NCBI GenBank assembly: GCA_963813315.1 | Contig: CAWEYO010000004.1 | Location: forward strand, 1-64,000 | Direction: 5' to 3' | Length of the DNA: 64,000 nucleotides | Origin: CAWEYO01 sp963813315 | Lineage (GTDB): Bacteria; Pseudomonadota; Alphaproteobacteria; Rhizobiales; Rhizobiaceae | In this document: piece after piece, positions 37,209 to 47,025 of the stretch | How the letters are laid out: each line of letters opens with the position of its first letter | Numbering within the stretch: position 1 is the stretch's first letter | Made by a program: the position numbers and the translations under genes | Notes under the pieces: model-generated | Database searches by the model: none | The model's input: only the letters and a program-made list of their open reading frames with translations | Told to the model about the DNA's origin: nothing

Positions 37209-37952
37209 TCATAAAGCTTTGATTTTGCAACATAATCTCGATAGGATGGCGCTGTCCTTCGGAACCGCCTTGACTGCCGCAATCAAGTCCGACACGGCGG
37301 GGGCATCGAAGAAATTTACCTCCAGCCGCAATGCAAGATTATCCAGGCTGCGTCGCACTGCATCTTGATAAAGACCTGTCAGTTCCTTGTTCGGTGTGTG
37401 GGCAACGATGAAGACACGCTTGGTCGAAGGGAAAAGCTTTGTCACCAATTCCGCAGTTTCGGGATAACTCTCGCCAAACTCGATGCCTGTCAGCGCAGGA
37501 GCACGCTTGCCGGCAGGCGCTTCGGGAGTTGACAGCGCAGCAAAGACAACGGGCGAGTCGGGGAACAGCTCATCGCGGTAACGCATGACAAACCAGGTGG
37601 CCGGTGTGCCGTCCGCAACGACGACGTCAATATGCTGGCCGCGATACTTGCTCCGAATGTTGTAGCGCAAGGCGCTTGAGGCCGTCTCCTCAGGAAGCCG
37701 GTCCGAGCGCAGAAATTCAGAAAAATGATCAACCGCGAGGTCGGAGCGCGATTTCACAGTGGAACGGAGGGCGGCCCGCACCGTTGAATTGTGGAGGCTG
37801 TCCACGGGGCCATACTGTATTGTGAGCACGGTGCGCGGCTGCTCCGCCGCCGAAGCCGACCCGGTCCAGTGCGAGGAGAGTGCGGCGACAACTACGAGCA
37901 GCACGCAGCTGCGAAACCCTGGAAAAATCTTCACGCCGTTCCGAATGCCCAC
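37209..37952 (-). pseudogene. Truncated sensor protein with ABC-type periplasmic binding-like domain
   Basis: About 247 residues from a possible GTG start at 37952. Signal peptide/first helix (FRSCVLLVVVAALSSHW), then a domain like the ABC_sub_bind periplasmic module (VLTIQYGPVDSLHNSTVRAA, VDVVVADGTPATWFVMRYRD-like stretch, FPDSPVVFAALSTPEAPAGK, FPSTKRVFIVAHTPNKELTG). In rhizobia this module precedes a histidine kinase. Here the frame degenerates after AVKAVPKDSAIL near 37,240 and stops, with no kinase domain following; the accessory element lies right there. Probably truncated by its integration. Confidence 0.6.
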
Positions 37953-38296
37953 CGAGAATGCGGTTCCACACGGCGATCGCCACCAGGCGCCAAGATCTGC
38001 CGGTGCGCCAATGCAGAAACTACCAATGGTTACATCGAAATCGGCTTCAATTGCAAAAAACAAATTGAATTGGCGGCCTTGTTCGGCCGTCCACCGTCAA
38101 AAAGTTGTGTCTGGTTGCAATTTTACGCGCTTTGACGTGCCGTTATCTCCATCAAGGGGCGAGAAAGGGGGAGAACCGAGCCCTGATTGACGCTCCGGCA
38201 ATCGCCGGCCACGAAAGGCGCGCGGGCGGCGATGGTCAACGCGGCCCTCAGAGCGTGCGGAGAAATCGCCATGCAGGGCATGACTTGTATCTCATC

Positions 38297-39391
38297 CTAG
38301 GCCGGACGGGGCTGCGTCAACCAGTCGATAAACGTTCTCCGCCGTGGGCGTTCGGCCATGACCTCGTCACGGGCCTCGCTGGCACTGAAGCCGAATTCAG
38401 CGCGAAATAGCCGGCTGAATTGCGCGGCGTCGATGAAGCCAAATACGGCCGCAATCTCACGGATCGTCCGCGTGTCGCCTGGACTGGCAATTGCCGCTCG
38501 GCACGCATTCAGGCGCCTTGCGCGAATGTACTGTGCCACACCCCCTTGCCCTTCAAAAATCTTGTAGAGCTGCCGGCGGGAGACTGCCAGCTTTGCCTGC
38601 ACGCTCTCGAGGCTCAGACTTGGCGAAAGCAGGTTTTCTTCGATGTAGCGTCTCGCGATCTCGAACCGCGTAGCCATAATCGGGTTCTGCGCCGCTGCCA
38701 CCGCGCCGGCGGAGTGCGAGGTACATGCTTGCACCATCGCAATTGTTGCGTCGGCCACAATCGCGGACTCAGTTGCCGCAAGGCCGGGAAGCAGGGTGGA
38801 CAGGTGGGAACAATAGTCGGCAAGCAGCGGATGGATGAATTGAGCCGAATTTGCCTGACAGATGCCATCCAGGACCGCCTCCATCCCAATAAACTTGTCT
38901 CTTGGAAGGTAGAGAAACATTGTATCGTTCGCGCCTACGTGGCCGCTGAAATGCCGAGTCAGTGAACGCAGCTCCAGACTGCGGCCGTTAAAGCGGTAAA
39001 CATGGCTGCCAAAGTCAATGTCGGCCCAACCCTTTCGCCGCTGAATCAAAACCCAATGATCCGACGCGGACGCTTCCCTGTCAGTTCTCGCAACGGCGTG
39101 CGCGTCACTCTTGCTCAACACGACATTGAGCGGTCCGACCGTGTATCCGGTCCTCTCGCAAAAAAAACCGTCGGCCCGCGAGTTTTCCTTGGGTAATTCG
39201 CACCTGATATAGCTACTCATTTCCAATCGATAAGCATCAAACTGCTCCTCGATTGGAAAATCCCGTGTTGCGAAAGCGTAGGATGCTCGAAGCCGTTCTA
39301 CATTACTCACAGTTTCAGCACGCCATCCAGAATTGACTTTCGACGAAGTTTCAGCAAATCTTTCCAATTCGCTTCGTAGGTAGGTTTGCAT
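38297..39391 (-). CDS. AraC-family transcriptional regulator
   Basis: 364 residues. N-terminal two-thirds resemble the AraC_binding_2 type sensing domain (FDAYRLEMSSYIRCELPKEN, WVLIQRRKGWADIDFGSHVY, FSGHVGANDTMFLYLPRDKF). The C-terminal ~100 residues form the two helix-turn-helix units: LSLESVQAKLAVSRRQLYKI and TIREIAAVFGFIDAAQFSRL. No inducer can be inferred. It points away from the sugar ABC operon and may control neighbouring genes. Intact. Confidence 0.88.
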   Translation of the reverse strand: MQTYLRSELERFAETSSKVNSGWRAETVSNVERLRASYAFATRDFPIEEQFDAYRLEMSSYIRCELPKENSRADGFFCERTGYTVGPLNVVLSKSDAHAVARTDREASASDHWVLIQRRKGWADIDFGSHVYRFNGRSLELRSLTRHFSGHVGANDTMFLYLPRDKFIGMEAVLDGICQANSAQFIHPLLADYCSHLSTLLPGLAATESAIVADATIAMVQACTSHSAGAVAAAQNPIMATRFEIARRYIEENLLSPSLSLESVQAKLAVSRRQLYKIFEGQGGVAQYIRARRLNACRAAIASPGDTRTIREIAAVFGFIDAAQFSRLFRAEFGFSASEARDEVMAERPRRRTFIDWLTQPRPA

Positions 39392-40001
39392 CTACACTCA
39401 CCGTTGGAACGACAAACTTACAAGAAGGGCTTCATTCAGCCGCTCTCCACGAGCTCAGCATAGTTCTGTTTGTGTGCGTACCGATTGACGGACTTCTGGT
39501 TGCGTGCCCTGCACGACCAACCGGCCTGCTCATTGCTTCGCCAAAGCCAAGAGAGTGGCATTTACGGAACCGTCATTCCCAAATGGGAGCTATGGGGTTG
39601 CCTGATAAAGATAGCTCCTACCAGTTTGGACAGACCCGCACATCGGGGAAATTCCCAGCCCTTCGCACGTGGAAATCACGGTGCTCAAAGACTGGAATTC
39701 CCGGATACTCTCGCATGACCTTCTGGTCCCTTAAGGGGCTTTGCTCTCGCGCGGGCAGATCAGGCAGAGCCGCCGTGGCGCGAGGCAAAGGCCGCCCCTG
39801 TCGCTGCCCGCCTCGGCGTTTTCTTGAAGATTATCGCATCTGCAACGCGGATGCCGGCTGTGCTATGGTGTCTGAAGCTGCATCGGGGTGGGGTGACGAC
39901 GGTGATGCCGCGCCAGCCAGGTTTGCCTCGAAGCTCATGCTTTCACATTCGGTGAAAGCAGAATGTGAAGTGCCTTGTGCATCGCCGGGAGCAAGACGCG
40001 G
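39392..40001. other. Upstream region between AraC gene and sugar ABC operon
   Basis: 610 bases without a supportable gene; the frames that are open here read as Arg/Ser-rich low-quality protein. It must hold divergent promoters. TTTCACATTCGGTGAAAG near 39,941-39,958 is a small inverted repeat (CTTTCAC/GTGAAAG) that may be an operator for the operon. Confidence 0.4.
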
Positions 40002-40796
40002 GTGACAGTTGAGAGCTTGATCGAGCGCCCGGGGGAGACAAACTTCGCACACATAGTGCGCCTTGAGGGTGTGCAGAAATTTTTCGGCGCGATCCAGGCA
40101 CTTCGCGATATCGATTTTGCGGTCGGCAGGAATGAGATTGTCGGACTGATCGGCGACAATGGCGCCGGTAAGTCGACGCTTATCAAGGTGTTGACCGGAG
40201 TTCTCGCGCCGACCGCGGGCCGCATCTTCGTTCGTGACCAGGAGCTCATTCTCTCCGACTATTCGGTGCGCATGGCGCATGACCTCGCGATCGAGACCGT
40301 CTACCAGGACAAGTCCCTTGCCGAGAAGCAACCGCTTTGGCGGAATTTCTTCGTCGGGCGGCAGATCACGAACCGCTTCGGCTTCATTGACATTCGCCGC
40401 GAGAAAGAGATCGCGGATCGGATTCTGAAGCACGCCATAGGCTTTCGCGGCGTTGGTATCACGGTCGATTCCACCGTTGCCAACCTTTCGGGCGGCGAGC
40501 GGCAGGGCATCGCGATCGGCCGGGCGATGCACTACAACGCCGATCTCATCGTCCTCGACGAGCCGACTGCCGCGCTTGCAGTCGCGGAGGCGCGGAAGGT
40601 GCTCGATTTCGTACGGCGCATCAAGGCATCCGGCCGCGCATGCATCTATATCGAGCACAATCTCGCGCACGTCCACGAAGTGGCCGATCGGCTGGTGGTT
40701 ATGGATCGCGGCGCAATTGTCGCCGAAATTCTCCCCAAAGACATGTCGGTGATGGACCTGACCGAGTACCTCATCCGTTTGCAGCACAAGGCGTGA
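40002..40796 (+). CDS. Sugar ABC transporter ATP-binding protein (FrcA-like, single domain)
   Basis: 264 residues from GTG 40002, preceded by GGGAG. Walker A GDNGAGKST, signature LSGGERQGIAIG, Walker B LIVLDEPTAAL, H-loop IYIEHNLAHV. It has one nucleotide-binding domain, like rhizobial FrcA, unlike the duplicated RbsA type of CUT2 transporters. Starts the three-gene operon ATPase-permease-binding protein. Substrate unknown; relatives carry fructose, ribose, mannose or polyols. Confidence 0.88.
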   Translation: MTVESLIERPGETNFAHIVRLEGVQKFFGAIQALRDIDFAVGRNEIVGLIGDNGAGKSTLIKVLTGVLAPTAGRIFVRDQELILSDYSVRMAHDLAIETVYQDKSLAEKQPLWRNFFVGRQITNRFGFIDIRREKEIADRILKHAIGFRGVGITVDSTVANLSGGERQGIAIGRAMHYNADLIVLDEPTAALAVAEARKVLDFVRRIKASGRACIYIEHNLAHVHEVADRLVVMDRGAIVAEILPKDMSVMDLTEYLIRLQHKA

Positions 40797-40803
40797 GGCA
40801 GCC

Positions 40804-41859
40804 ATGGCCGGATCGCAAGCCTCATCCCGCCTCCAGAAGTTCGAAGGCCTGCCGATCATTCTCGTATTTGCGCTTCTTCTCATGCTGTTCATGTACACGG
40901 CTCCGCAGGTTTTCCTGCAACCGTTCATCTACACGACCTTTCTGTCCACACTTCCACCGCTCGTGCTTCTGGCGGTCGGACTTACCTTTGTCATTGGAGC
41001 CGGCGAGATCGATCTCTCCTTCCCGGCCATCATTTCGTTTTCGGGGTTCGTCTTCGCGGTTCTTTTCAAGGAGTATAATCTCGGCTGGTTGGCTGTGCTC
41101 GCGGGCTTCGCTTCGGGACTGCTCGTGGGCGTGCTGAACGGCTTCCTCGTCGCAAAAATAGGCATCCCGTCCTTCATGGCGACGCTGGCCACCCAATTCT
41201 TCTGGGCGGGCATGGCGACCGTGCTATCCGGCGGCAAGTCCTATGCGCTGCGCGGCGTGGGCGCGAGCCCGGTCTGGCAATGGATCGTCGGACGCCCCTT
41301 CTCGGGTTCGCAGACGACCTGGATTGCGCAGCTTCCGATCCAGTCGCTATGGACAGCGTGCATCGCCGTCATATTGTGGTTCGTGCTCAATCGCCACCGT
41401 TTCGGCGAGCACGTACTATTCATCGGTGACTCCAACGCGGTGTCGCGCGTCGTCGGCATTGATGTCGAGCGCGAGAAAATCAAGATCTTCACGCTCATGG
41501 GCGGCCTCGCAGCTGTCGCGGCGATCATGCTGACGCTCGAAAACAAGAACTATTTCGGCAATCAGGGGCAGGGTTATCTTCTGACCGCCATCGCCTCGGT
41601 GTTGATTGGCGGAACATCGATCTTCGGCGGCCGGGCTACCATCGTAGGCACCATCTTCGGGTGCTTCATCATCGGCATGATCGAGGCGGGATTGGTTGCC
41701 TCCGGCCTTACCGGCGCATGGGTCAGGACGGTCCAGGGGCTGATCTTCCTTATCTCCATAATCTTCTACCTTTATGTCGACGAGCCGCAGCGGCGTAGCG
41801 CTTTCCTCGCCCGCATGAGGCCGTCCAGGGTTTTTGGCCGCGTGCGGGCGGCTGAATAA
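40804..41859 (+). CDS. Sugar ABC transporter permease (RbsC/FrcC-like)
   Basis: 351 residues with about nine hydrophobic segments. Typical CUT2 permease stretches: LPPLVLLAVGLTFVIGAGEI, DLSFPAIISFSGFVFAV, ATLATQFFWAGMATVLSGGK, GDSNAVSRVVGIDVEREKIK, and TAIASVLIGGTSIFGGRATI near the end. Located seven bases after the ATPase stop. Forms a homodimeric channel with the preceding ATPase. Confidence 0.92.
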   Translation: MAGSQASSRLQKFEGLPIILVFALLLMLFMYTAPQVFLQPFIYTTFLSTLPPLVLLAVGLTFVIGAGEIDLSFPAIISFSGFVFAVLFKEYNLGWLAVLAGFASGLLVGVLNGFLVAKIGIPSFMATLATQFFWAGMATVLSGGKSYALRGVGASPVWQWIVGRPFSGSQTTWIAQLPIQSLWTACIAVILWFVLNRHRFGEHVLFIGDSNAVSRVVGIDVEREKIKIFTLMGGLAAVAAIMLTLENKNYFGNQGQGYLLTAIASVLIGGTSIFGGRATIVGTIFGCFIIGMIEAGLVASGLTGAWVRTVQGLIFLISIIFYLYVDEPQRRSAFLARMRPSRVFGRVRAAE

Positions 41860-41914
41860 TGGCGGGAGGGTGTTGAAACAAACCGCACCAGCCGGAGTAA
41901 GGGAGGAACTCACA

Positions 41915-42895
41915 ATGATATCGACAAAGACATTGCTCGCAGGCGCCACGGCAATTGCGTTGCTGGCGGGCGGCGCTACCGCGGCGCCGATCGGCGAGGG
42001 CGTCGTGATGTACATGCAGATGGGCGGAAATCCCGGTGACGGTGCGACTCTCGCCCGGCAGACTGGTGCTGCGCAGGCAGCCGAAGCGCTCGGCGTCGAA
42101 CTCAAGGAGCAGTTTTCGGCCTGGGCGCCGGAAACCATGATCAACCAGTTCAAGGAGGCTGTGGCGGCCAAGCCGAGCTGCATCGAGATCATGGGCCATC
42201 CCGGCAGCGCAGCCTTCCGCGACCTCGTCAAGGGCGCCGTCGACCAAGGCATCGTTGTGACTGTCGGCAATTCGCCGATGACCGACCTTCAGGCGGATTT
42301 CGGACCCAAGGGCACCGGATATGCCGGCGTCGATCTCTATGCGGGCGGCAAAATCACAGCTGAGGCGATGCTCGCCAAGGGACTTAAATCCGGCGATGAG
42401 GCGATGGTGTATGGCGTGTTCAGCCAGGCAGAACGCGGCCAATCGGACAAGGGCCTTGCCGACACCCTTGAAGCCGCCGGACTCAAGGTGGACCGCCTCG
42501 AAATCACCCAGGAGGTCAACAGCGACGTCTCGCTCGGGGTGCCAGTACTCGTATCCTACATCCAGGCCCACCCGAACCTGAAGGCGATCGGCACGCAGCA
42601 CGGCAGCATCACGGGCAGCCTAGCGGAGGTCCTTCAAAAAGCCGGCAAGAAGCCCGGCGAAATCGTGGTCGGCGGCATCGACCTTGCGCCGGCGACAATT
42701 GACGGACTGAAATCCGGCTATGTATCAGCGACGCTCGATCAGCTCCTCTATCTGCAAGGCTTCATCCCGGTCCTGCAATGCGTGATGACGGCCAAATACA
42801 AGATGCCGGGCCTCTCGCTGAATACAGGTGCGGGCACTGTGACTCCGGAGACGATCGACTCACTGGTCGAGCTGATCGACGCGGGCATCCGGTAG
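41915..42895 (+). CDS. Periplasmic sugar-binding protein (Peripla_BP_4, CUT2 type)
   Basis: 326 residues from ATG 41915 (GGGAGGA upstream). Signal peptide MISTKTLLAGATAIALLAGG to about ATAAP, then VVMYMQMGGNPGDGATLARQ, EIMGHPGSAAFRDLVKGAVD and VVGGIDLAPATIDGLKSGYV, typical of ribose-binding-like proteins. Last gene in the operon, which is unusual since binding-protein genes usually come first. No kinase or isomerase accompanies it, so the sugar is unknown. Confidence 0.9.
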   Translation: MISTKTLLAGATAIALLAGGATAAPIGEGVVMYMQMGGNPGDGATLARQTGAAQAAEALGVELKEQFSAWAPETMINQFKEAVAAKPSCIEIMGHPGSAAFRDLVKGAVDQGIVVTVGNSPMTDLQADFGPKGTGYAGVDLYAGGKITAEAMLAKGLKSGDEAMVYGVFSQAERGQSDKGLADTLEAAGLKVDRLEITQEVNSDVSLGVPVLVSYIQAHPNLKAIGTQHGSITGSLAEVLQKAGKKPGEIVVGGIDLAPATIDGLKSGYVSATLDQLLYLQGFIPVLQCVMTAKYKMPGLSLNTGAGTVTPETIDSLVELIDAGIR

Positions 42896-43007
42896 GCTGA
42901 TATCATTGTCGGAAGGCGGCTGCACGGACGCGCCCGGTCGCTGGTCCTTGCAGTCGTCTTTTGACCTTGGGGGATTCGCCTCAGAATTGAACCAAACTGC
43001 AGCAGGG

Positions 43008-46000
43008 TCAGGACACGAGAGCAAGCAGGCTGGCGTTGCCGCCGGCCGCCGTCGTGTCGACGCATACCGCGCGCTCATGGACGTAGGCGGCCGGGTTGAT
43101 GATCTCCGAAATGAGCGGCACGATAGGGCCTTCCCGCCTGGAGAGGGCCCTTCGAACTGACCGCAGCGTTTCATCGTCTGCGGAACAGGCAACCACATCG
43201 ATGGCAAGCGTTTCGAGACTTGGCGGCTCGACCCTGCCGTCAAGGGCAGCGACCGGCAGCCCTTTGCCGGTGAGCGGCTGGAGCGCGGCTTGAGCGCCGG
43301 GCGCGACGGCCAGGACCGCGTTTCCGGCGGCAAGCGCCTGGATCGCCTGGGCAAGCACACTTTCGGCGTCTGGTCCGAGACAGAGCACGCGCCCGCGTGG
43401 ATTGAGTGTCAGCGTATTCGCTTCGCCGGTCGGTCCGGGCAGATCGACCGGGCCAAAGTCGATGCCGGCAGCGGCGGTGATTGCGTCGGCGCCCTTGCCG
43501 CGCAGGTGCCTTCTCAGGATTGCGATGCGGTCGGGGCGCGTCGCCCAGCCGCCGAGAGCCGGATCGGGCAAATGCTCGACGAGCGCTTTCAACGGCAAAA
43601 TGCTTGCTTCGGCTGCCGAGCAGCCAGCGACGGCGGAGCGCCGGAAGCGGCGGAGATAGTGCGGCCCTCCAGCCTTGGGGCCAGTGCCCGAGAGCCCTTC
43701 GCCCCCAAAGGGCTGCGAGCCCACCACGGCGCCGATCTGGTTGCGGTTGACGTAGATATTGCCGGCATGGACGTCGTCCACGATTTCCTGCACGCGCGAA
43801 TCGATGCGTGTGTGAAGTCCGAACGTTAGCCCGTAACCCTTGCGATTGATTGAGGAAATCACGCTTCCGATCTCGTCGGCCTCGAACGTCGCGACATGCA
43901 GAACGGGGCCGAAGATCTCCCTTTGCAAATCCGCTATGCCATTGGTGCGGAAGACAAGCGGCGCGACGAAACGTCCTGTTGCGGGCGCATCCCGCCTGGC
44001 AATCAGCTTGCCTTTGGCAGCAAGCGCGGCGTTGTACTCATCGATCGATTTTTTGGCCTCGTCATCGATGACCGGACCGACATCGGTCGAGATCGACCAG
44101 GGGTCGCCGACGGTCAGCGCGCCCATCGCGCCTTCCAACATTTCGAGCATCTTCTTTTCCACGTCCTTCTGGACGTAGAGGAGGCGCAGCGCCGAGCAAC
44201 GCTGGCCGGCGCTCTGGAAAGCGGAGGCGAGAATGTCGCGAATGGCCTGCTCCGGCAGTGCCGTAGAATCGACGATCATCGCGTTGAGCCCACCCGTCTC
44301 GGCAATCAGCATAGCGTCCGGCGCGGCGGTTTCGGCGAGCTGCTTCTCGATCAGCTTCGCCACTTCGGTCGAGCCCGTGAAACAGACACCGGCGATGCGC
44401 GAATCAGCCGTGAGCGATGCGCCGACGGAGGGGCCATCACCCGGAAGAAGCTGCAGCACGTCCTCCGGAATGCCTGCCTCGCGCAGAAGCGCCACGGCGC
44501 GCGCCGCGATCAACGGCGTCTGCTCGGCCGGCTTCGCAACAACGGCATTGCCTGTCACCAGCGCGGCGGCAATCTGGCCCGTGAAGATGGCAAGCGGGAA
44601 ATTCCATGGCGAAATGCAGACGATGACACCGCGCGCTTGCGTCCCGGCTTCGGCCTTCTCGGCCTCACCCGCGTAGTACCGCAGGAAGTCAACGGCTTCC
44701 CGCACCTCCGCCACCCCATCGGCCAGCGTCTTGCCTGCCTCGCGCGTTGCGAGCGCGAAAAACTCGATCGCGTGGCTTTCATAGAGATCGGCTGCGCGGC
44801 GCAGGATCGCCGCCCGGTGGGCAACCGGCCTGGCAGACCATGATTTCTGAGCCTCGACGGCCGCCTTGACTGCTATCGGCACCTGGCTGGCCTTTGCTTC
44901 GTGCACGGTGCCGACGATATCGTCCGGCCTGGCGGGATTGACGATCCTTCGGGCCGAGCCGTACCCGGCGGCACGTGACATCGGCCTGGCGCTCCACTGG
45001 TCAGGGCCGGAGAAGGCCGCGCGGCCTTTCTCAATCTTTTCGAGCGTCACCGGGTCTGTGATGTCCCAGCCCTTCGAATTCGGCCGTCCGACGCCAAAGA
45101 TGGCCGATGGCGGCGCGATGTTCGGATTGGCGGCGAAACCTTGTGTCTCGATGGTTTCCAACGGGTCACGAGCGATTTCCTCGGGCGCCACGTCCTCGTC
45201 GGTGATCTGGTGTACGAACGACGAATTGGCTCCGTTCTCCAGCAGGCGGCGGACCAGATAGGCCAACAGATCGGAATGTGCGCCGACCGGGGCGTAGATG
45301 CGGCAGCGTGTGCTTTCGCTCTTGCGGATCGTCTCGTGCAGTGCCTCGCCCATGCCGTGAAGTCGCTGGAACTCGAAACTGTCACGCTCTGTCGTCATGG
45401 CGAGCACGGCGGCAATGGTGTGCGCATTGTGCGTCGCGAACTGCGGATAGATGCGGTCGGTCATGCCGAGCAGCTTGCGGGCACTCGCGATGTAGGAGAC
45501 GTCTGTATTGGCCTTGCGCGTGAAGACGGGGAAACCGGGTAGCCCCATTGCCTGCGCCCGCTTGATTTCGGTGTCCCAATAGGCTCCCTTGACGAGGCGA
45601 ACCATGATCCGCCGGTCGAGCTTTTTCGCCAGCGCGTGGAGCCAGTCGATGACATACGGCGCGCGTGGCCCGTATGCCTGCACGACCACGCCGAAGCCAT
45701 CCCAGCCCTCGATCGACCTGTCCTCCAGCACGCGCTCGATGACGTCGAGCGAAAGCTCGAGCCGGTCGGCCTCCTCGGCATCTATGTTGAGGCCCATGCG
45801 CGCATCGCGCGCTGCCTGGCAAAGGCCTAGCAGACGCTCCGCGATGACGGGCAGCATCGTTTCCCTCTGCGTTGATTCGTAGCGCGGATGGATCGCTGAG
45901 AGCTTGACCGAGATGCCCGGATTGCGGCGGGTATCCTCGCCCTTGGAAATTCGCTTCAGCGAGGCGATCGCATCGGCATAGGCGCGCAGATACCGCAGCG

Positions 46001-46628
46001 CGTCCGCTTCGGTTCGGGCCGCTTCGCCGAGCATGTCGTAGGAATAGAGATAGCCTTTCTGCGTGAACGGTTTGCCGCGCTTCACCGCCTCATCGACGGT
46101 GCGGCCAAGCACGAACTGCTCGCCCATCTCGCGCATCGCCGCCGCCACCGCCGTTCGGATGACGGGCTCGCCGAGCCGTCTCACCATGGCGCGCAAAGTC
46201 CCTTCGATGCCGCCCTCGCCTTCGTCCAGTACCTTGCCGGTCAGCATCAGCGCCCATGTCGAGGCATTGACGAAGATCGAACTCGAACCGCCAGAATGCG
46301 CCGACCAGTCGTGCGGCGCGATCTTGTCGCGGATCAGGTCGTCCATTGTTCCGGCGTCGGGGACCCTCAGCAAAGCCTCGGCGAGACACATCAGCGCCAC
46401 GCCCTCCTTGGTGGAGAGGCCATAGGCGGAAAGGAAAACCTCCATCAGGCGCGGATCCGATGAAGTGCGGACGGCGCGCACGAGATCGGCCGCCCGTTTC
46501 GAAATCGTCTTGCGATCTTCGACTGAAAGCTCGGCCGCCTCGGTCAGCCGTCTCAGTGCCTGCGCCTCGTCGGGCAGGTAGTTGGCGCGGATCTGCTGGC
46601 GAATGGCGTCGAGCGGCTGGGCTTTCAT
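43008..46628 (-). CDS. putA: Bifunctional proline dehydrogenase / L-glutamate-gamma-semialdehyde dehydrogenase PutA
   Basis: 1,206 residues from ATG 46628 (a longer reading has no start support). Oxidises proline to glutamate in two steps: FAD-dependent proline dehydrogenase (residues ~130-470; GFGVVVQAYGPRAPYVIDWL, MVRLVKGAYWDTEIKRAQ) and NAD-dependent aldehyde dehydrogenase (~540-1000; WNFPLAIFTGQIAAALVTGN, GFTGSTEV-like FTGSTEVAKLIE, catalytic Cys in SAGQRCSALRLL at about 808). A C-terminal ALDH-fold-like domain follows. There is no N-terminal ribbon-helix-helix, so it is not autoregulatory as in E. coli. No putR-like gene adjoins. Intact. Confidence 0.96.
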   Translation of the reverse strand: MKAQPLDAIRQQIRANYLPDEAQALRRLTEAAELSVEDRKTISKRAADLVRAVRTSSDPRLMEVFLSAYGLSTKEGVALMCLAEALLRVPDAGTMDDLIRDKIAPHDWSAHSGGSSSIFVNASTWALMLTGKVLDEGEGGIEGTLRAMVRRLGEPVIRTAVAAAMREMGEQFVLGRTVDEAVKRGKPFTQKGYLYSYDMLGEAARTEADALRYLRAYADAIASLKRISKGEDTRRNPGISVKLSAIHPRYESTQRETMLPVIAERLLGLCQAARDARMGLNIDAEEADRLELSLDVIERVLEDRSIEGWDGFGVVVQAYGPRAPYVIDWLHALAKKLDRRIMVRLVKGAYWDTEIKRAQAMGLPGFPVFTRKANTDVSYIASARKLLGMTDRIYPQFATHNAHTIAAVLAMTTERDSFEFQRLHGMGEALHETIRKSESTRCRIYAPVGAHSDLLAYLVRRLLENGANSSFVHQITDEDVAPEEIARDPLETIETQGFAANPNIAPPSAIFGVGRPNSKGWDITDPVTLEKIEKGRAAFSGPDQWSARPMSRAAGYGSARRIVNPARPDDIVGTVHEAKASQVPIAVKAAVEAQKSWSARPVAHRAAILRRAADLYESHAIEFFALATREAGKTLADGVAEVREAVDFLRYYAGEAEKAEAGTQARGVIVCISPWNFPLAIFTGQIAAALVTGNAVVAKPAEQTPLIAARAVALLREAGIPEDVLQLLPGDGPSVGASLTADSRIAGVCFTGSTEVAKLIEKQLAETAAPDAMLIAETGGLNAMIVDSTALPEQAIRDILASAFQSAGQRCSALRLLYVQKDVEKKMLEMLEGAMGALTVGDPWSISTDVGPVIDDEAKKSIDEYNAALAAKGKLIARRDAPATGRFVAPLVFRTNGIADLQREIFGPVLHVATFEADEIGSVISSINRKGYGLTFGLHTRIDSRVQEIVDDVHAGNIYVNRNQIGAVVGSQPFGGEGLSGTGPKAGGPHYLRRFRRSAVAGCSAAEASILPLKALVEHLPDPALGGWATRPDRIAILRRHLRGKGADAITAAAGIDFGPVDLPGPTGEANTLTLNPRGRVLCLGPDAESVLAQAIQALAAGNAVLAVAPGAQAALQPLTGKGLPVAALDGRVEPPSLETLAIDVVACSADDETLRSVRRALSRREGPIVPLISEIINPAAYVHERAVCVDTTAAGGNASLLALVS

Positions 46629-46753
46629 GGCGGTCCTGTGAACGGAAGGCAAAGCGACTCGGCAAAGTCTCGGACCCGCCGGCAATCGGCGCCACCATAG
46701 CACAGCCGGGCAAAACGCACCGGTCCAATGCTGTCGACATGCCCGAGGTCGGC

Positions 46754-46880
46754 AGCAGCGCTCTTCACATCCGTTGCGCTTCGGCTCCGCCCTGGGATGA
46801 CGAAGAGGCGAACGGTGCCGCCGGCGCTTGTGATTGGCCGAAGCCTCCCCGCATCGTCATCATCGGGCTTGACCCGAGGA
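46754..46880. repeat. Dispersed palindromic repeat, copy 1
   Basis: Contains CTTCGGCTCCGCCCTGGGAT and GGGCTTGACCCGAGGACCCA, both also in the gap at 49497-49690. Such paired palindromes (CCTGGGATGACGAAGAGG and CTTGACCCGAGGACCCATGC) are common between genes in rhizobia. Gap 46629-47025 holds no gene; putA's promoter lies near its left end. Confidence 0.75.
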
Positions 46881-47025
46881 CCCATGCCTGAACGTCGAGG
46901 CAGCACGCCAACGGTCGGGACTCTATAAATCCACCACGACAAACGCCTCGCCAACTTCCTCAGGATTCCTCACCCTCGGCGCTATCCATAGCCTCATCCG
47001 ATAAGTCTTAGTTCCTGGCTACCGC

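Noticed and set aside
43290..44843. Plus-strand frames (179 and 315 residues) opposite putA
   Set aside because: Shadows of the intact PutA gene; low-complexity Arg-rich translations.
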